Source: Undaria pinnatifida
Taxonomy: Eukaryota > Sar > Phaeophyceae > Laminariales > Alariaceae
Assembly (NCBI GenBank): GCA_012845835.1
Contig: JABAKD010000012.1
Location: 4,731,674 to 4,795,673 of the forward strand
Length of the DNA: 64,000 nucleotides
Reading direction: 5' to 3'
How positions within the stretch are numbered: the stretch's first letter is position 1; every line of letters begins with the position of its first letter. Position numbers and translations under genes: made by a program. The notes beneath the pieces are model-generated. The model did no database searches. It saw only the letters and a program-made list of their open reading frames with translations, and was not told the origin of the DNA. Positions 19,876-30,776 of the stretch are shown here, in pieces.

Positions 19876-20238
19876 AAGTGCCGCAAGTCATTCCGCCGTA
19901 GATCGCCCTCCGTCATTGCCGACTGGGTCGGGGTCTACAATTCCGTTGGCAGCGTTCGTCAAAATCCGCAAGAAAGCCACCGACTCAGTCACACGTATGG
20001 AGAAGTACTGCTCGAGAAGGTAGAGAGGGGGTCCCTAGCTGTTCTCAAAATTGCTCTCAGGTTCTTGTTGTCACCAAACCTCTACACATACCCCACCCAC
20101 AAAAGCGACCTTATTGAGAATGTTGACAAGAAACTTGATGATATGGAGGAGAGGGGAGAGGGGCAGAGGGCCGCGGGCACCCCTCTGCATGCTCGCAACC
20201 CGAGTGGCAATGTCCCACCTGCTGAGAGAAGGACATAA
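19876..20238 (+). pseudogene. 120-codon open stretch without ATG, unidentified
   Basis: Open from just after a TAA (~19873) to a TAA at about 20238, with no start codon at its head. Composition is protein-like and not repetitive: 'SPSVIADWVGVYNSV' early, then 'LVLKI'-like hydrophobic and 'DLIENVDKKLDDMEERGEG' charged segments, the latter possibly coiled-coil. It could be an exon or a decayed transposon ORF. I do not recognise it. Confidence 0.3.
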
Positions 20239-20754
20239 CGCTACGGTAGCGCTGCATCGTTTTTTTTCTGAGGGGGCGTGCTTGTTCCCCACTTGAAGAC
20301 GCGCGTGCTACGGTGGTGTAGGTGCACATGTCAAGATACGGCCTCTCGAAAGGCTTGTGATGATCTGAATTGAGATCATTTGGCCGGTTTTCGTATGATA
20401 AGGTTGGCGTTTCCTATTCGGGATAATCAGGAAATAGATCGGAGGCACGTGCCTTCGTTCCCAGAAGTCATCCGGGGCTCTGGTGGAACCTAACAAAGCT
20501 ACGTCTCTCCTAAGGCCAAGAAAGTGAGTACTCTCCGAGGACCTGCTCAATTGGCAGACCCTGCAGGGGATACTCGGTGTCCCCGCCCAATCCCCTTACA
20601 CACATCCTTTTTTTTCTTTCCGAGGCTGCTCCTAATTTCAGGATATGTATTCCATTCTTAACTTGAAAAACGGATTTTGGAGAAAAACTAAAGGGTGCAA
20701 CCCGATGGTTCCAGACTCAATCCCATGACCTAGATACCCCCCAAGACAGTTCTG
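20239..20754. other. No gene seen
   Basis: Fragments related to family D / MITE-2 ('cttgaaaaacggattttgg', 20658-20680) and nothing else recognisable. Confidence 0.35.
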
Positions 20755-21067
20755 GACGCATGCTAGGATAGAAAAATACACCATTTTTTCTTCTGGGGGT
20801 CCTCGCTTGAGGTGCTCTACACCTTCTTAACCGCTTCTTAACCCCCAAAAGGATTTGGATACAGCACAGGAAACCGAAAAAAATCTCCCCGATTGGCGTT
20901 TCCATGGGCTATAAGAGTAGTTTTGCGACGAAACAAGGTTGAGCCAAAAAAAAAAAAACGGTTTGTGAAAATTCCCGACGAATTTGGGCTAAGTAGCCCC
21001 CGTCATTCTCAGAAAACGTTTTTTCACCCCCGAAAAAGTGCTATATACCTTTATCGAAGCGCGCGTC
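20755..21067. mobile_element. MITE-2 copy (313 bp), TSD TCTG
   Basis: Ends GACGCATGCTAGGATAG... and ...TTTATCGAAGCGCGCGTC, inverted, flanked by TCTG at 20751-20754 and 21068-21071. Subterminal 'aaacgtttt' and 'cgtcattctcag' motifs match the other MITE-2 units. Non-coding. Confidence 0.82.
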
Positions 21068-21304
21068 TCTGCGAAAAAAAAGAAGAATGAAATCCGTGGA
21101 CGATTTTGGGTTTAAAGGAGCAACGTGTCATTCAGAAAACGTTTTCGCCAAAAAATGGTATACCTCTATCGAAGAGCCCAATACCTGACCCAAAAACTGT
21201 TTTTCGATAGGGTACGTTAGGAGGGGCGGCTACCCCTCTTTATTTTTTTTACTACCCCGGATTTGAGCCATTCGCACGAGTTGGCTCTGTGTGCCTCACT
21301 TCTG
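21068..21304. other. MITE-2/foldback-G fragments
   Basis: 'tttgggtttaaaggagcaacgtgtcattcagaaaacgttttcgcc' (21106-21150) is a MITE-2 arm piece; 'gagccattcgcacgagttggctctg' (21265-21290) is a foldback-G arm. Confidence 0.55.
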
Positions 21305-21385
21305 ACAACAACAACGACAACAACAACAACAACGATAACAACAACAACAACAACAACAGCAACAACAGCAACAACAAAAACAAAA

Positions 21386-21481
<96 letters not shown>

Positions 21482-21483
21482 AA
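21305..21483. repeat. (CAA)n array, ~180 bp
   Basis: Interrupted CAA repeats to about 21388, then perfect to 21482. Poly-Q, -N, -T and poly-C/L/V translations in six frames are artefacts. Confidence 0.97.
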
Positions 21484-22689
21484 TACTTTATACTCCGGAG
21501 TATATGCGAATTTTTTGGGGCAGCGCACGCACGGCGAACCATTCCATCTTGCGGGGGGTCGCATCGCAAAATCAAAGCAGCCCCAAAGCAGTAAAGACCG
21601 CGCACAAGGAAACAGGGAGGGTCAACCCCGAGCCACTGCTGAAAAAAAGGTTCCTAAAAGGGGGACCTCTCACGGTAGCTTTTGTTGAACGGGCAACCCG
21701 ATCGACTCGACTAGGTATACAAAAAATAACTATTAAAACACCAGATTTTGCAAAAAAAAAACAGGCGTTTCCGACGACTTCGGGTTAAGGAACCCTCGTA
21801 GTTCAGAATTTGTTTTGTCCAAAACAAATTATACCTTAATATCTCTATCTTAGCACGCGACTTCTTGTAAGCTCTTCAAAACCTGGCACAAAAAATCGTG
21901 TCTAGCTGATACACGCTACGGGTGGTGGTGGACTCGTGAGGTGAACCGCCTTTCTTTTCCGGGGCTCTTCATCTGAGCAGCTCCATATATACCTCCTCCC
22001 CCCCGAAAAAAAAAACTGTTTTTGAGCAAACTGAAAGCGCAACTCGATGAAAAATTTCGACGATCTTGGGAGTTAAGGAGCCCCGTCATTCAGAAACGAA
22101 AAAAAAATGCCAAAAAGTGGTGCCTCTATATCGTAGAAGGTTTCGGCCGAGATACAGGGTAGAACGACTTCAAGGTGACACGCTCTCGGATTTCCTACGA
22201 GGCATTCATTCCAAGGACATGATTCCCGATTTTGAAGGGTGGCGGGTCAGGGGGGCATGCGGACCATGTTCGCCGGCGCTTGCAAAAGGAAGAGTTAGAC
22301 GGTCACGGTGGAGGAGGGGGAACCTTGAGGACCGCCGTTTACAGGCGGTGGTTTTTTTTTTGGTTGTGCTCGAGTGGGGTATAACGACACCAGCGTAGAA
22401 TTTTCGACATGCTGCCGAGATCATACCGCTGGTCGCGTTGCCAACACCGCCGGACGGACCAAGCAACGTCATACGTCAATTATAATAACAATAATAAATT
22501 AAAAATATACATAATTAATTCTCCTCGTGACGCACAGAACATGCCCCCTCCTCCCCCCCCCCCCCCCCCCGAGGGAAGAATCCCTCCGTCTAGACAACGC
22601 CGAGACTGAAAAGGCTCCACTTTACAGAATACCGGTCATCCGCTGCGGAGCCCCGTCAGTCCGAAAACTCCAGGGCTTTTCACGGATCA
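21484..22689. other. MITE-2-like fragments; no gene
   Basis: MITE-2 arm pieces at about 21760-21810 and 22050-22160 ('gttaaggagccccgtcattcagaaac', 'tgcctctatatcgtagaag'). A C16 run lies at 22554-22571. The rest is unassigned. Confidence 0.45.
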
Positions 22690-22870
22690 TGAACCGGCCC
22701 GCGGGTCGGGTCAAAAGACTTATATAAAAAAAACTGGCGGGTCGAGCCGAGTCGGGTCAGGAGGCGTTCGAAGTCTGACGGGTTAGGTCGGCAGGTTTTC
22801 AAATCTCACGGGGTCGGGCCGGGTGGCCCTTATCCGATCCGGCCCGCCCGAAGCGATCCGACCCGTGAAA
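22690..22870. repeat. GGGTC/GACCC-rich degenerate tandem
   Basis: Degenerate GGGTC pentamers followed by their complement GACCC, ending 'gatccgacccgtgaaa'. A similar palindromic pattern lies at 46170-46690. Confidence 0.7.
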
Positions 22871-23263
22871 TTAGTTGGAAAATTCCGGGCCCAAAAGTTA
22901 TCCCTCCCTCCCTTATTCCCGTGGCGTGGCTGTACAAGCGGAAAACACTCGCCAGCTGGATTGGCTCGTCTCAAAAGAGTCTCTGCGTGGGCGAAGCCAG
23001 CACCAGCCTTTTTCGACAACCCGCGCTGTTGCGCCAGCCGAGCAGCGGTCGCCGGGGTACACGCTATGGCTTTGTTTCCGAAACGATATGATCGCGGATA
23101 GTTCTAGAGTTGAGGATTCGTGTCCGTTAGAAGATTCTGGATCCAAAAGTCCCCCCCCCCCCCGACCTGGGTGGGAACGCCTGCTACACGATGCGATAGG
23201 ATTGCACCATTAGCATTTGCCTTCTGAGGCAGCCTGGCTTGAGGAGCTCTATACCCGGGGTAT
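22871..23263. other. No gene seen
   Basis: Frames of 77-112 codons on both strands without recognised domains; a C12 run at 23150-23162. Confidence 0.35.
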
Positions 23264-24260
23264 GACGCGTTCTACGATACAGGGTGCGCCACTTTTTTTC
23301 TGAGGTTTTGACTTTCGGAGCTTAAGACCTCTCCATAAAAACTGGTTTGGACAGGGGAAAAAATAAAAACACCTGCACATATATCGGAAGATGAATCCCA
23401 CATTTGACCTCGAGGTATACAACGAGAACCAAGTGAAAAAAAAAAAAAATGGCCTATTTCCCGACGATTTTGAGAGTTAAGGAGCCTCCCCGTCATTCAG
23501 AAACCATTTTCGCCAAAAAAAGGTATACCTCTCTATCGCAGCACGCGTCACTCCTAAATCGAAAAACTGTTTCTTGGAGAAAAAACAAAAGTGCTGCGCC
23601 CGATGAACAAGTACTGTCTTCGACGCGTGCTACACGATAGAGGTATATAGCACTTTTCGTCTAATACAGTTTCTGAACGATGGAGCTCCTTCACCTATAA
23701 TCGTCGGAAATACGCCAAATTAAGGTATACCGTTTTTTGGATGAAATGGTTTCTGAACGACGGCATACTCAAAATTAAGGTATACCGTTTTTAGGCTGAA
23801 ATGGTTTCTGAATGACGGGGGGGGGGCTCCTTAACCCTCAAAATCATCGGAAATAGAGGTATTAAGGTATACCTTTTTTTGGCTGAAATGATTTCTGAAT
23901 GACCGGGAACGTTCTTAACCCAAAACCGTTGGAAATGGAGGTGTTAAGGTATACTTTTTTTGGCGCGTGCTAGGATAGAGGTATTACGGTATACCTTTTT
24001 TTGACTGAAATATTTTCTGAATGACGGGGCTCCTTAACCCAAAATCATCGGAAATACGCCATATTAAGGTATACCATTTTTTGGCGTGATTCTCGTCGTG
24101 TACCTACGGCCATATATATGGGATTTTTCGCACCCGGTGTAAGTTTTATTTTTTTTGCATCAAGAATCAGTTTTTCTGGGAGCGAGAGGTCTGAAGCTCC
24201 CAAAATTGAGGAAACCTAAGGGAAAAAAGTGATACGCCTCTATCGTAGCACGCGCGTCAG
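23264..24260. repeat. MITE-2 arm array (~85-120-bp units in both orientations)
   Basis: At least seven units of 'taaggtatacc.tttttttgg.tgaaatg.tttctgaatgacgggg..ccttaaccc..aatc.tcggaaat', with reverse-oriented units before 23550. End motifs 'gacgcgt.cta' and 'cgcacgcgtc' appear several times. It looks like nested or tandemly duplicated MITE-2 copies. Confidence 0.75.
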
Positions 24261-24769
24261 TAGGTACGCACGGTGTTCTCGGCGAAAACTAGTGCAAAAG
24301 ACAAAGAATGAAATTCGTTTTTTATTGTAGGTTAAAGGGGCGCCTCGTCGTTCAGAAAAAGAAATCAGCAAAAACATGTTAGCTCTACCATACCAAGACA
24401 CGTCCGGGAAAAGCCCTCATCGACTGGATTGAATCGTTGCACAACAGTCTCACCGTATGCCCGGCACCGGCCTCCGACTCTTCCCCCCTCGCCCCCTTCC
24501 CCCCCATAACTTCCCTCCACGCTTGCAACAACTCCTCCACCTGTCTCTCTTTCCGACATGCCTGGGGAGAGGATCGCGACAGCCGCGTCTCTGCGGCCCG
24601 ATGTAACTGCGGCCTTGCCAGAAACACGACGGCACGAGTGGTGCCACATGATATTTGAACCACTTTGTTTACGACCAACTGCTTGGAATCAATGCGTTTT
24701 TTTTTTGCCAGTACCGTACGTATAGCACGCGTCACAAGAGTCACGCACAGCGAAAATGATGGCTTCGCA
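24261..24769. other. MITE-2 fragment; no gene
   Basis: A MITE-2 arm fragment at about 24330-24370. The C-rich stretch to 24620 gives several short frames without support. Confidence 0.4.
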
Positions 24770-25500
24770 ATTATCTTGTCGAGCTTTTTCCATGCACGCA
24801 CATGCATCGCTCAGAGTTTGCATGCCGAGAAAAATAGCTTGGAATGATCATCCGAGGGGGGTGTGATGATATTTTGCGTGGGGTTTGGTAGTTAGCAAGG
24901 TACCGTACAGGATACTCACTGGAGTAAGAAACCTAAACACTGATATACCGATGTCAGGGTTAACCATGTTATCTTGCCGAGCTTTTTCCATGCACGTACA
25001 TGCATCGCTCAGAGTTTGCATGTCGAGAAGAATAGCTTGGAATGATCATCCGAGGGGGGTGTGACGATATTTTGCGTGTTGTTTGGTAGTTAGCAAGGTA
25101 CCGTACAGGATACTCACTGGAGTAAGAAACAGAAACACTGATATACCGATGTCAGGGTTAACCATACTACCTTGCCGAGCTTTTTCCATGGACGCACATG
25201 CATCGCTCAGAGTTTGCATGTCGAGAAGAATAGCTTGGAATGATCATCCGAGGGGGGTGTGACGATATTTTGCGTGTTGTTTGGTAGTTAGCAAGGTACC
25301 GTACAGGATACTCACTGGAGTAAGAAACAGAAACACTGATATACCGATGTCAGGGTTAACCATACTACCTTGCCGAGCTTTTTCCATGGACGCACATGCA
25401 TCGCTCAGAGTTTGCATGTCGAGAAGAATAGCTTGGAATGATCATCCGAGGGGTGTGACGATATTTTTCGTATTGTTTTGGTAGTTAGCAGGGTAACGTG
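24770..25500 (+). repeat. 198-bp tandem satellite, ~3.6 units
   Basis: 'gagctttttccatg' begins at 24781, 24979, 25177 and 25375, giving an exact period of 198. Units 2 and 3 are nearly identical; the first and last are more diverged. No coding potential. Confidence 0.97.
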
Positions 25501-25867
25501 CAGCGGCCTTTCAAATCACGTGTTGTAGTTTTTAAGCAACACAGTTTCGTGGTCGCATTCCTGCTTCAAATGCGCGTATATTGACATATGTTACACCTCC
25601 ATTGGCCCCGGGGACGGTGAGTTAGTGGCCCCGGAATCCTAAAGACACTTCCCCGCGTTAATGACACTCTGTCAGGCCTTTCGAGGCCGTATCTTACCAA
25701 ATCCCCCCCCTTAAAAAACGCGGTGTGTCTTTAAAGCGGGGTCGACTGTACTGTGTCATGAGCTGTTTTTCCTAGTCATGAGAGGCTATTATCGCTCGTA
25801 GGCCATGAGGTGGATTTTGGTCCACAAAAAAAAAAACACAAAAATCGCGCGGTGCAGTGTCAGAGAG
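25501..25867. other. Possible Tc1/pogo-like element end
   Basis: 'tgtctttaaagcggggtcgactgtact' (25728-25755) is repeated directly as 'tgtcttaaaagcggggacgactgtact' (26448-26475). Such GACTGTA ends occur in some Tc1/mariner/pogo elements, but no inverted partner or transposase is evident. Confidence 0.3.
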
Positions 25868-25925
25868 TTAACCCTGATTTCAGTATATCGGTATTTTACG
25901 TTTCTCATACTCCAGTGAGTGTCCT
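25868..25925 (-). repeat. Inverted fragment of the 198-bp satellite
   Basis: 'ttaaccctgatttcagtatatcgg...ctcatactccagtgagtgtcctg' is the diverged reverse complement of the satellite segment 'caggatactcactggagtaa...ccgatgtcagggttaa'. Confidence 0.75.
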
Positions 25926-26482
25926 GTGACCTGCCACATAGGGACCAAACAAACCCAATCGACCCCTTAGAAGGACACTAGGAAACGGTCGGTAGCGCAG
26001 ACCACAATATACAAAAAAATCGGGCAAATACACCGAAAAGAGGACACCGTTCTTCCCCAAAGAAAGGTCAACACGAGGCAAAAACACAAAACAAAAATAA
26101 TACCAAATTTAACTCCACGAGAAAGTCATAGGCAAAAATCCCAAACTTTGACTGCCTGACACGAGTTGAGACTTTGACTGGCACGTGGGTTCGCCACATG
26201 GCTTCAAGCCGGCAGCTGACGACCCGCCAGCAGATGGGAGGAATCTCTCCATACCCACACGCGGTAGTGCGGGCTGCAGCAGACCGCTGTCGATGTTATA
26301 CAGCAGTGTGCTGCCCCAGCGAAAAAATTGGGGGGGGGGCGCAAAGTGGAAAAGGTACCCCCCCCTTATTATTGTACATCTGCGGGGCAACATGTTCTGG
26401 GAAATAAATGTGTCTTTATAGCCCGCTGGAGTTTCCTTAAGAAGAGTGTCTTAAAAGCGGGGACGACTGTACTACTACTTTA

Positions 26483-26725
26483 GGCGCGTGCTACCATAGA
26501 GTTATCAAGGTATTCCTTTTTTTGGAGAAAATGGTTTCTGAATGACGGTCCTCCTCATCGGAAAAATCGGTCATTTTTTTTCTTCATGACTCGTTGTACA
26601 CCTAGGAGGCCATGGGATTTTTCGCCCGGTTAAGAGTTATATTTTTATCTAAATCTGTTTTTGGGAGAGGTCTCAAGCTCCCAAATCGAGGAAAAACCAG
26701 ACACCCCTCTATCGTAGAACACGTC
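26483..26725. mobile_element. MITE-2 copy (243 bp)
   Basis: Starts GGCGCGTGCTACCATAGAG and ends CCTCTATCGTAGAACACGTC. Flanks TTTA and TTTG/TTTT agree at three of four bases, so a target duplication is possible but not exact. MITE-1 sits immediately after it. Confidence 0.7.
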
Positions 26726-26728
26726 TTT

Positions 26729-26976
26729 GACTGATTCTACGATAGCCCCCCCAAGAACCAGCGATTTTCTTTAACGAACGTTTCATGGCTGCTCGACACG
26801 GGAAAGGATGATATGAAAACTAAATTCTTCATGTATTTTCTTGTTTGCAAAGGACTATCGAACGATGACGTCGGGGGGGCAAGGGGCACCGTATTTCAGA
26901 AGATACGGCCGGGAGCTGGTTTCGAAACCGGCGATTTCATTAAAGAAATATTGGGGGGGCTACCGTAGAACGACTC
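26729..26976 (+). mobile_element. MITE-1 copy (248 bp), TSD CTTT
   Basis: Starts GACTGATTCTACGATAGCCC and ends GGGCTACCGTAGAACGACTC; CTTT at 26725-26728 and 26977-26980. The interior contains 'agatacggccgggagctggt', shared with the other two copies. Confidence 0.9.
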
Positions 26977-27052
26977 CTTTTTTTAGTGCCTCGTCGGACA
27001 GCTCTTTTTCCAAACCTTGTGTTTCGCCCGGCGTCTCTAGACCCCGCCGGCG

Positions 27053-27545
27053 GGATCAAGATGGATCTTCTCGGTCAAGATCAAGATCGACATTCATTCA
27101 ATCAAGATCGATCTTCGATCGGGATCAAGATCGGTCTTCGATCTTTGATCAAGATCGACATGTTCGATCGGAAAATATCGACCTCCGATCAAGAGATCGC
27201 TATTATCCTCTTATATTTTCCTCTTAGATCACGATCGATATTTATTCGATAAAGAAAATCAAGATCGATATTCCGGAATCAAGATCGACGCTCGATCGAA
27301 AAGATCGACGTTCGATCGAAAAGATCGACCTTCGATCAAGAGATCGAACGGTTTTTTCTTCAATAGAGATCAATCAGGATCAAGAGATCAAGAGATCGAT
27401 ATCGATCAAAATCAAAGATCGATCAAGATCAAGATCAATCAAGATCAAGATCAATCAAGATCAAGATCAATCAAGATCAAGATCGATCAAGATCAAAGAG
27501 ATCGATCAAGATCAAGAAGATCAAGATCGACATTCATTCGATCAC
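27053..27545. repeat. GATC-rich degenerate repeat (AAGATCGATC)n
   Basis: About 490 bp built from GATCAAGATCGATC-type units, many dozens of GATC sites, mostly as 'gatcaa' and 'gatcga'. No stable frame. Confidence 0.92.
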
Positions 27546-27699
27546 AATCGGCTTTCTTCAGAACCTTACACGGCGCAACACCGCTCAAAACATCAACTGG
27601 TACATTATTAGTTGTTTTCTTGGTCCGTTAAGACTTAGTCTACACATCTAACATCCAAACAACTACATCTACATATCTACATCTAGATTTTTAGTCCAC

Positions 27700-27835
27700 T
27701 ATCCCCCCAAAAAAAGTTGGGAGCTGTCTCAGCTAGGATAGGAACGGTGATCCGTCTGGAAAGGGATGCGTATGACGTGGTCAAATAACTAAGGCAAGCA
27801 ACAAATATAAATGAGAACTTCCCCTCCCGGGGGGT
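27700..27835 (-). repeat. Family C, reverse copy
   Basis: 'ctaggataggaacggtgatccgtctggaaagggatgcg' and 'aaggcaagcaacaaat' match the family C copies at 17530 and (reversed) 42508. Confidence 0.7.
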
Positions 27836-27911
27836 TGGCACCTCGGTTGGATTTACAATCAAGTGTTTGCGAGAAGAGGTCACATGCGTCAGAGAGGACG
27901 GCGAAGAGCAC

Positions 27912-28105
27912 TCCATACTCCCGATTTCACTTTAATTGTGTATGTATGTTTCTGGTGGAGACATGAATTGCGCCAGCTGTGATATACGCTTGTACCACCT
28001 TTGGTTTGTTTGTGTTTTTCCCCTGGGGAATTCCTCAGCTTCAGAGTGACTGGCGTCTGTCCTGGACTTGATTATGCGAGTTAATGTGAGAACAACAACA
28101 ACAGC
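27912..28105 (+). mobile_element. 5'-truncated LINE 3'-end copy (family B)
   Basis: Begins at 'actcccgatttcact' and ends 'ttaatgtgagaacaacaacaacag'. It is a sub-length match to 14765-14955 with the same (AAC)n tail. Confidence 0.72.
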
Positions 28106-28317
28106 TACTACCAGTTCTTCACGCTTATAGTACCACGTACGGTATACCTGGGGTACAGCATAGGGATTGGTGCACGCCCATTTCCTTCTTGAGGCTCTCC
28201 TCGGTGAAGGATCTCTATATACTCCTACGAAATATAGCTCGAACCAAGAAACTGGATTTTTTCAGGAAAAAAAAACGTCCAACCCGAAAAACGATCCCCA
28301 TGCATACATACATAATA

Positions 28318-28455
28318 GCAAGCACTCGATGAAAAATCGACGAGCAGTGGGATTGCTGAACCCTACATGCGCGATAATAATATGGAAGGCAAGAAGCGGG
28401 GAGGAGAAGGGGCGACACCTGTGACCACGGCTTGTCCAGAAGCTTTCCAGTGGGT
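28318..28455 (+). mobile_element. SINE-1 body fragment
   Basis: Contains 'actcgatgaaaaatcgacga...gcagtgggattgctgaaccc' to 'ccacggcttgtccagaagct'. The tRNA head is missing. Confidence 0.75.
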
Positions 28456-28660
28456 GACCACGGTCACCCACTTTGTACTAGATAAGCTCTTGTCTTAGTT
28501 CCACACAATTCACGGACGAACTGGAAAGCGTTCAATCCCGTGGGGCACAAACATCATCTCCTTTTTTTCCCATACGTATATGCCTTCAAAGGCATGGGAA
28601 ACCCTTTTATATCCAGTTGTATCCGCCTTGTTAGGCTCCCAGGGGAATACCATAACACGG
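28456..28660 (+). repeat. Family E copy
   Basis: 'actagataagctcttgtctt', then 'ggcatgggaaa.ccttttata.ccag', then 'aggctcccaggggaataccataacac'. Longest copy 60485-60950; partial copies 46965-47090 and 54168-54235. Its shape (conserved end '...ataacac') could be an LTR or the terminal part of an unseen element. Confidence 0.65.
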
Positions 28661-28719
28661 TGTATATAGTCTACTGTAGCAGTTTTCTTTTTGGCTAAAA
28701 AAAACGTTTGTGGGAGAGG

Positions 28720-28815
28720 TCTTTAACGCCTTTACAATGCTCGAAACCCTTCTTTTTTGTTTTACATATTTACTGGAAGTTAGTATAGGGAGGGATTTTG
28801 GGGCTCTAAAAGGGA
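28720..28815 (+). repeat. Family D copy
   Basis: 'taacgcctttacaatgctcgaaaccctt...ggaagttagtatagggagggattttggggctctaaa'. Confidence 0.7.
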
Positions 28816-28984
28816 GTGAGGAACCCCAGAAAAAACGTGGTGCACCTCTATATCGTAGAGCACGCGTCTCCCCAGGACTCAAGTTCAGAAAATATTCCAG
28901 CCAAAAAGTTACCTCCACATATATGATATCGTAGCACGCACAATCTTATAATCTGATAATCATATAGATATATTATAAAAAATG

Positions 28985-29155
28985 AAAATACACTCCAGCT
29001 GTGAGATCGAAGATTTCGTCGAAACTCATCTTTGCAAGCTGTGCGTGATACACCGATCGCGCGCATTACGAGTTGTGTGTCCTCATTAAGGATATAGGTC
29101 GGCGACTCCCCTTACAACTACAGTGTAGCTATCAGGGTCAACAGGATGATATATA
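28985..29155 (+). repeat. Family A copy
   Basis: 'cactccagctgtgagatcgaagatttcgtcgaaactcatctttgcaagctgtg' to 'gggtcaacaggatgat', 5' two thirds of the family. Confidence 0.8.
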
Positions 29156-30109
29156 TGCAATATGTACCGCCATATAATCTATAATAATAATTGTCTCCTC
29201 CTGGTGACCATCATTATCGTGGGTCGCAAAAGACGTAGACCGCTCAGAAAAAGCCAATCACGTACCAGGTATATATATATATCTATACAAGGGCTCCGCA
29301 TGGGCGTCGGCATTCGCCGGCGCCCATGCTTCGGGTAGGGCAGGGCAGCACTTCGACAACGTAAGGTGTAGCTGTCCGATTTGGCATGCATTGAACTTTA
29401 AAGTAATGCCAAGAGTTTAATACGAACATGGGATTATGAAAGTCATGCTTTGACAAAAGAAAAAACGTAACATTATACAACAAAGAAGGCAAGGATAGGC
29501 GAAACAAACTATGTTAAATACGCCGTCAAGTAAAAGTTGGCGTCTATCAAACAAAAATACCGAAAAGAGTATTATTGAGAACCTGCGTCGCCTCTAGGCG
29601 AAACAAAAGAGGCCTTGGCATTAATGAAGAGACTGCACTGCTGTCCCCGTGGCAATGGAGGTTCGAAGTCGACAGGATGCAAAGTCGGTTTGCATCAAAC
29701 GTCGACATGAGGACATGTCAGCCGGCGAGGTTTTGGAAGAAGATTGCTTTGTTTGTTACGTGAAGGCTGTCGCATTGATTGGTCTGCGTGGTCGCGGGCG
29801 AGGAGAAAAACGTAGAAGAGGAGGGCGATCTCTCGTTGAGGCGGCGTTGTCTAAGATTGGTGCGGGGGTGGCTTTGCTCGTACGGGAGGTTGGCGTAGCG
29901 CTTCTTCTCTGTTTTTTCTCGGGAAGGCGGGATATGTGTGTCTGCTGTCTTTTCTTCGTGGGGGCTTTCACGGTGTCGAAATCGGACGCGCCCCCTCAAT
30001 GCATAATATCCGGAGTGTCTCTACCATGACGACTGCTGATAGTGCCGTGCGTATTTCCTAGAGACTGACATATTATTTACTGGTAGTAATAATAATATAC
30101 CTTTGCAAC
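29156..30109. other. No supported gene
   Basis: A plus-strand frame of 126 codons (29649-30029) has mixed composition and no domain I recognise. The rest is unassigned. Confidence 0.35.
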
Positions 30110-30468
30110 ATTTTTTTTTCTTCATCCCATTTATTATCCCCGCACCACTCTCGCGCTCCCTCCCAGTAGTAACTCAGATCCGGGGTCACATAGCGGGCCC
30201 TCCTCCTCCCTCCCCACTTCAGCACGTGCTTTCATTTTTACCGCGAGGAGAATCCAGCATTTTCTTCCCTCGTCGACTCGCGTCGAACCAACCCACGCTG
30301 CTAGGCGCTCTTTTTTTTTTTTTGCAGCAGTTGATCCCTGTTTTCTTTTTTTGCATTTTTGCAAATAAAGTCAAATCTCATCGTGGTGGGTGTCGAACTC
30401 AAGGACAACCAAACGTTAGTAGTATTCGAGGGTAAAACCACTATTAATAGACCACCGGGGCGGCCGGC
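30110..30468 (-). mobile_element. SINE-2 copy, minus strand
   Basis: Reverse complement of 62475-62800. The head ends 'agaccaccggggcggccggc' near 30448-30468, the B-box equivalent 'gtcgaactcaagg' is at ~30388, and the body carries 'cgtcgactcgcgtcg' and 'actcagatccggggtcacat'. Confidence 0.78.
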
Positions 30469-30776
30469 TGACAATTGATTAAAACAAAACAGGAGCTTTG
30501 CATGGAGATTACATTCCCTCCCCCATATTGTATGATATTACGATGGTTGACGCGATATGTCTAGAATAAAGCGCCAAATACCTAAATATCAGCGTACGCG
30601 GAATTTTATATATCATGAATAACGAACGACTGCGACGGCAGAGCACGGCAAAGCATAGCGTTTCGCTCTGCTGAGCTAGCGCTGCGCTGCGGTGCGCTGC
30701 TGAGCTGAGCCGCAGGGCATCGCAGGGCACTGCGCGGCGCTTCGTTGCTGTAAGCTATATATAGCGCTGCGATGGG

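Noticed and set aside
24770-25500. CRISPR-like regular repeats
   Set aside because: The repeats are contiguous 198-bp tandem units without distinct spacers, in eukaryotic DNA.
25728-26476. A Tc1/pogo-type transposon between the two GACTGTA motifs
   Set aside because: The two motifs are direct and not inverted, with no TA duplication or transposase; kept only as a weak note.
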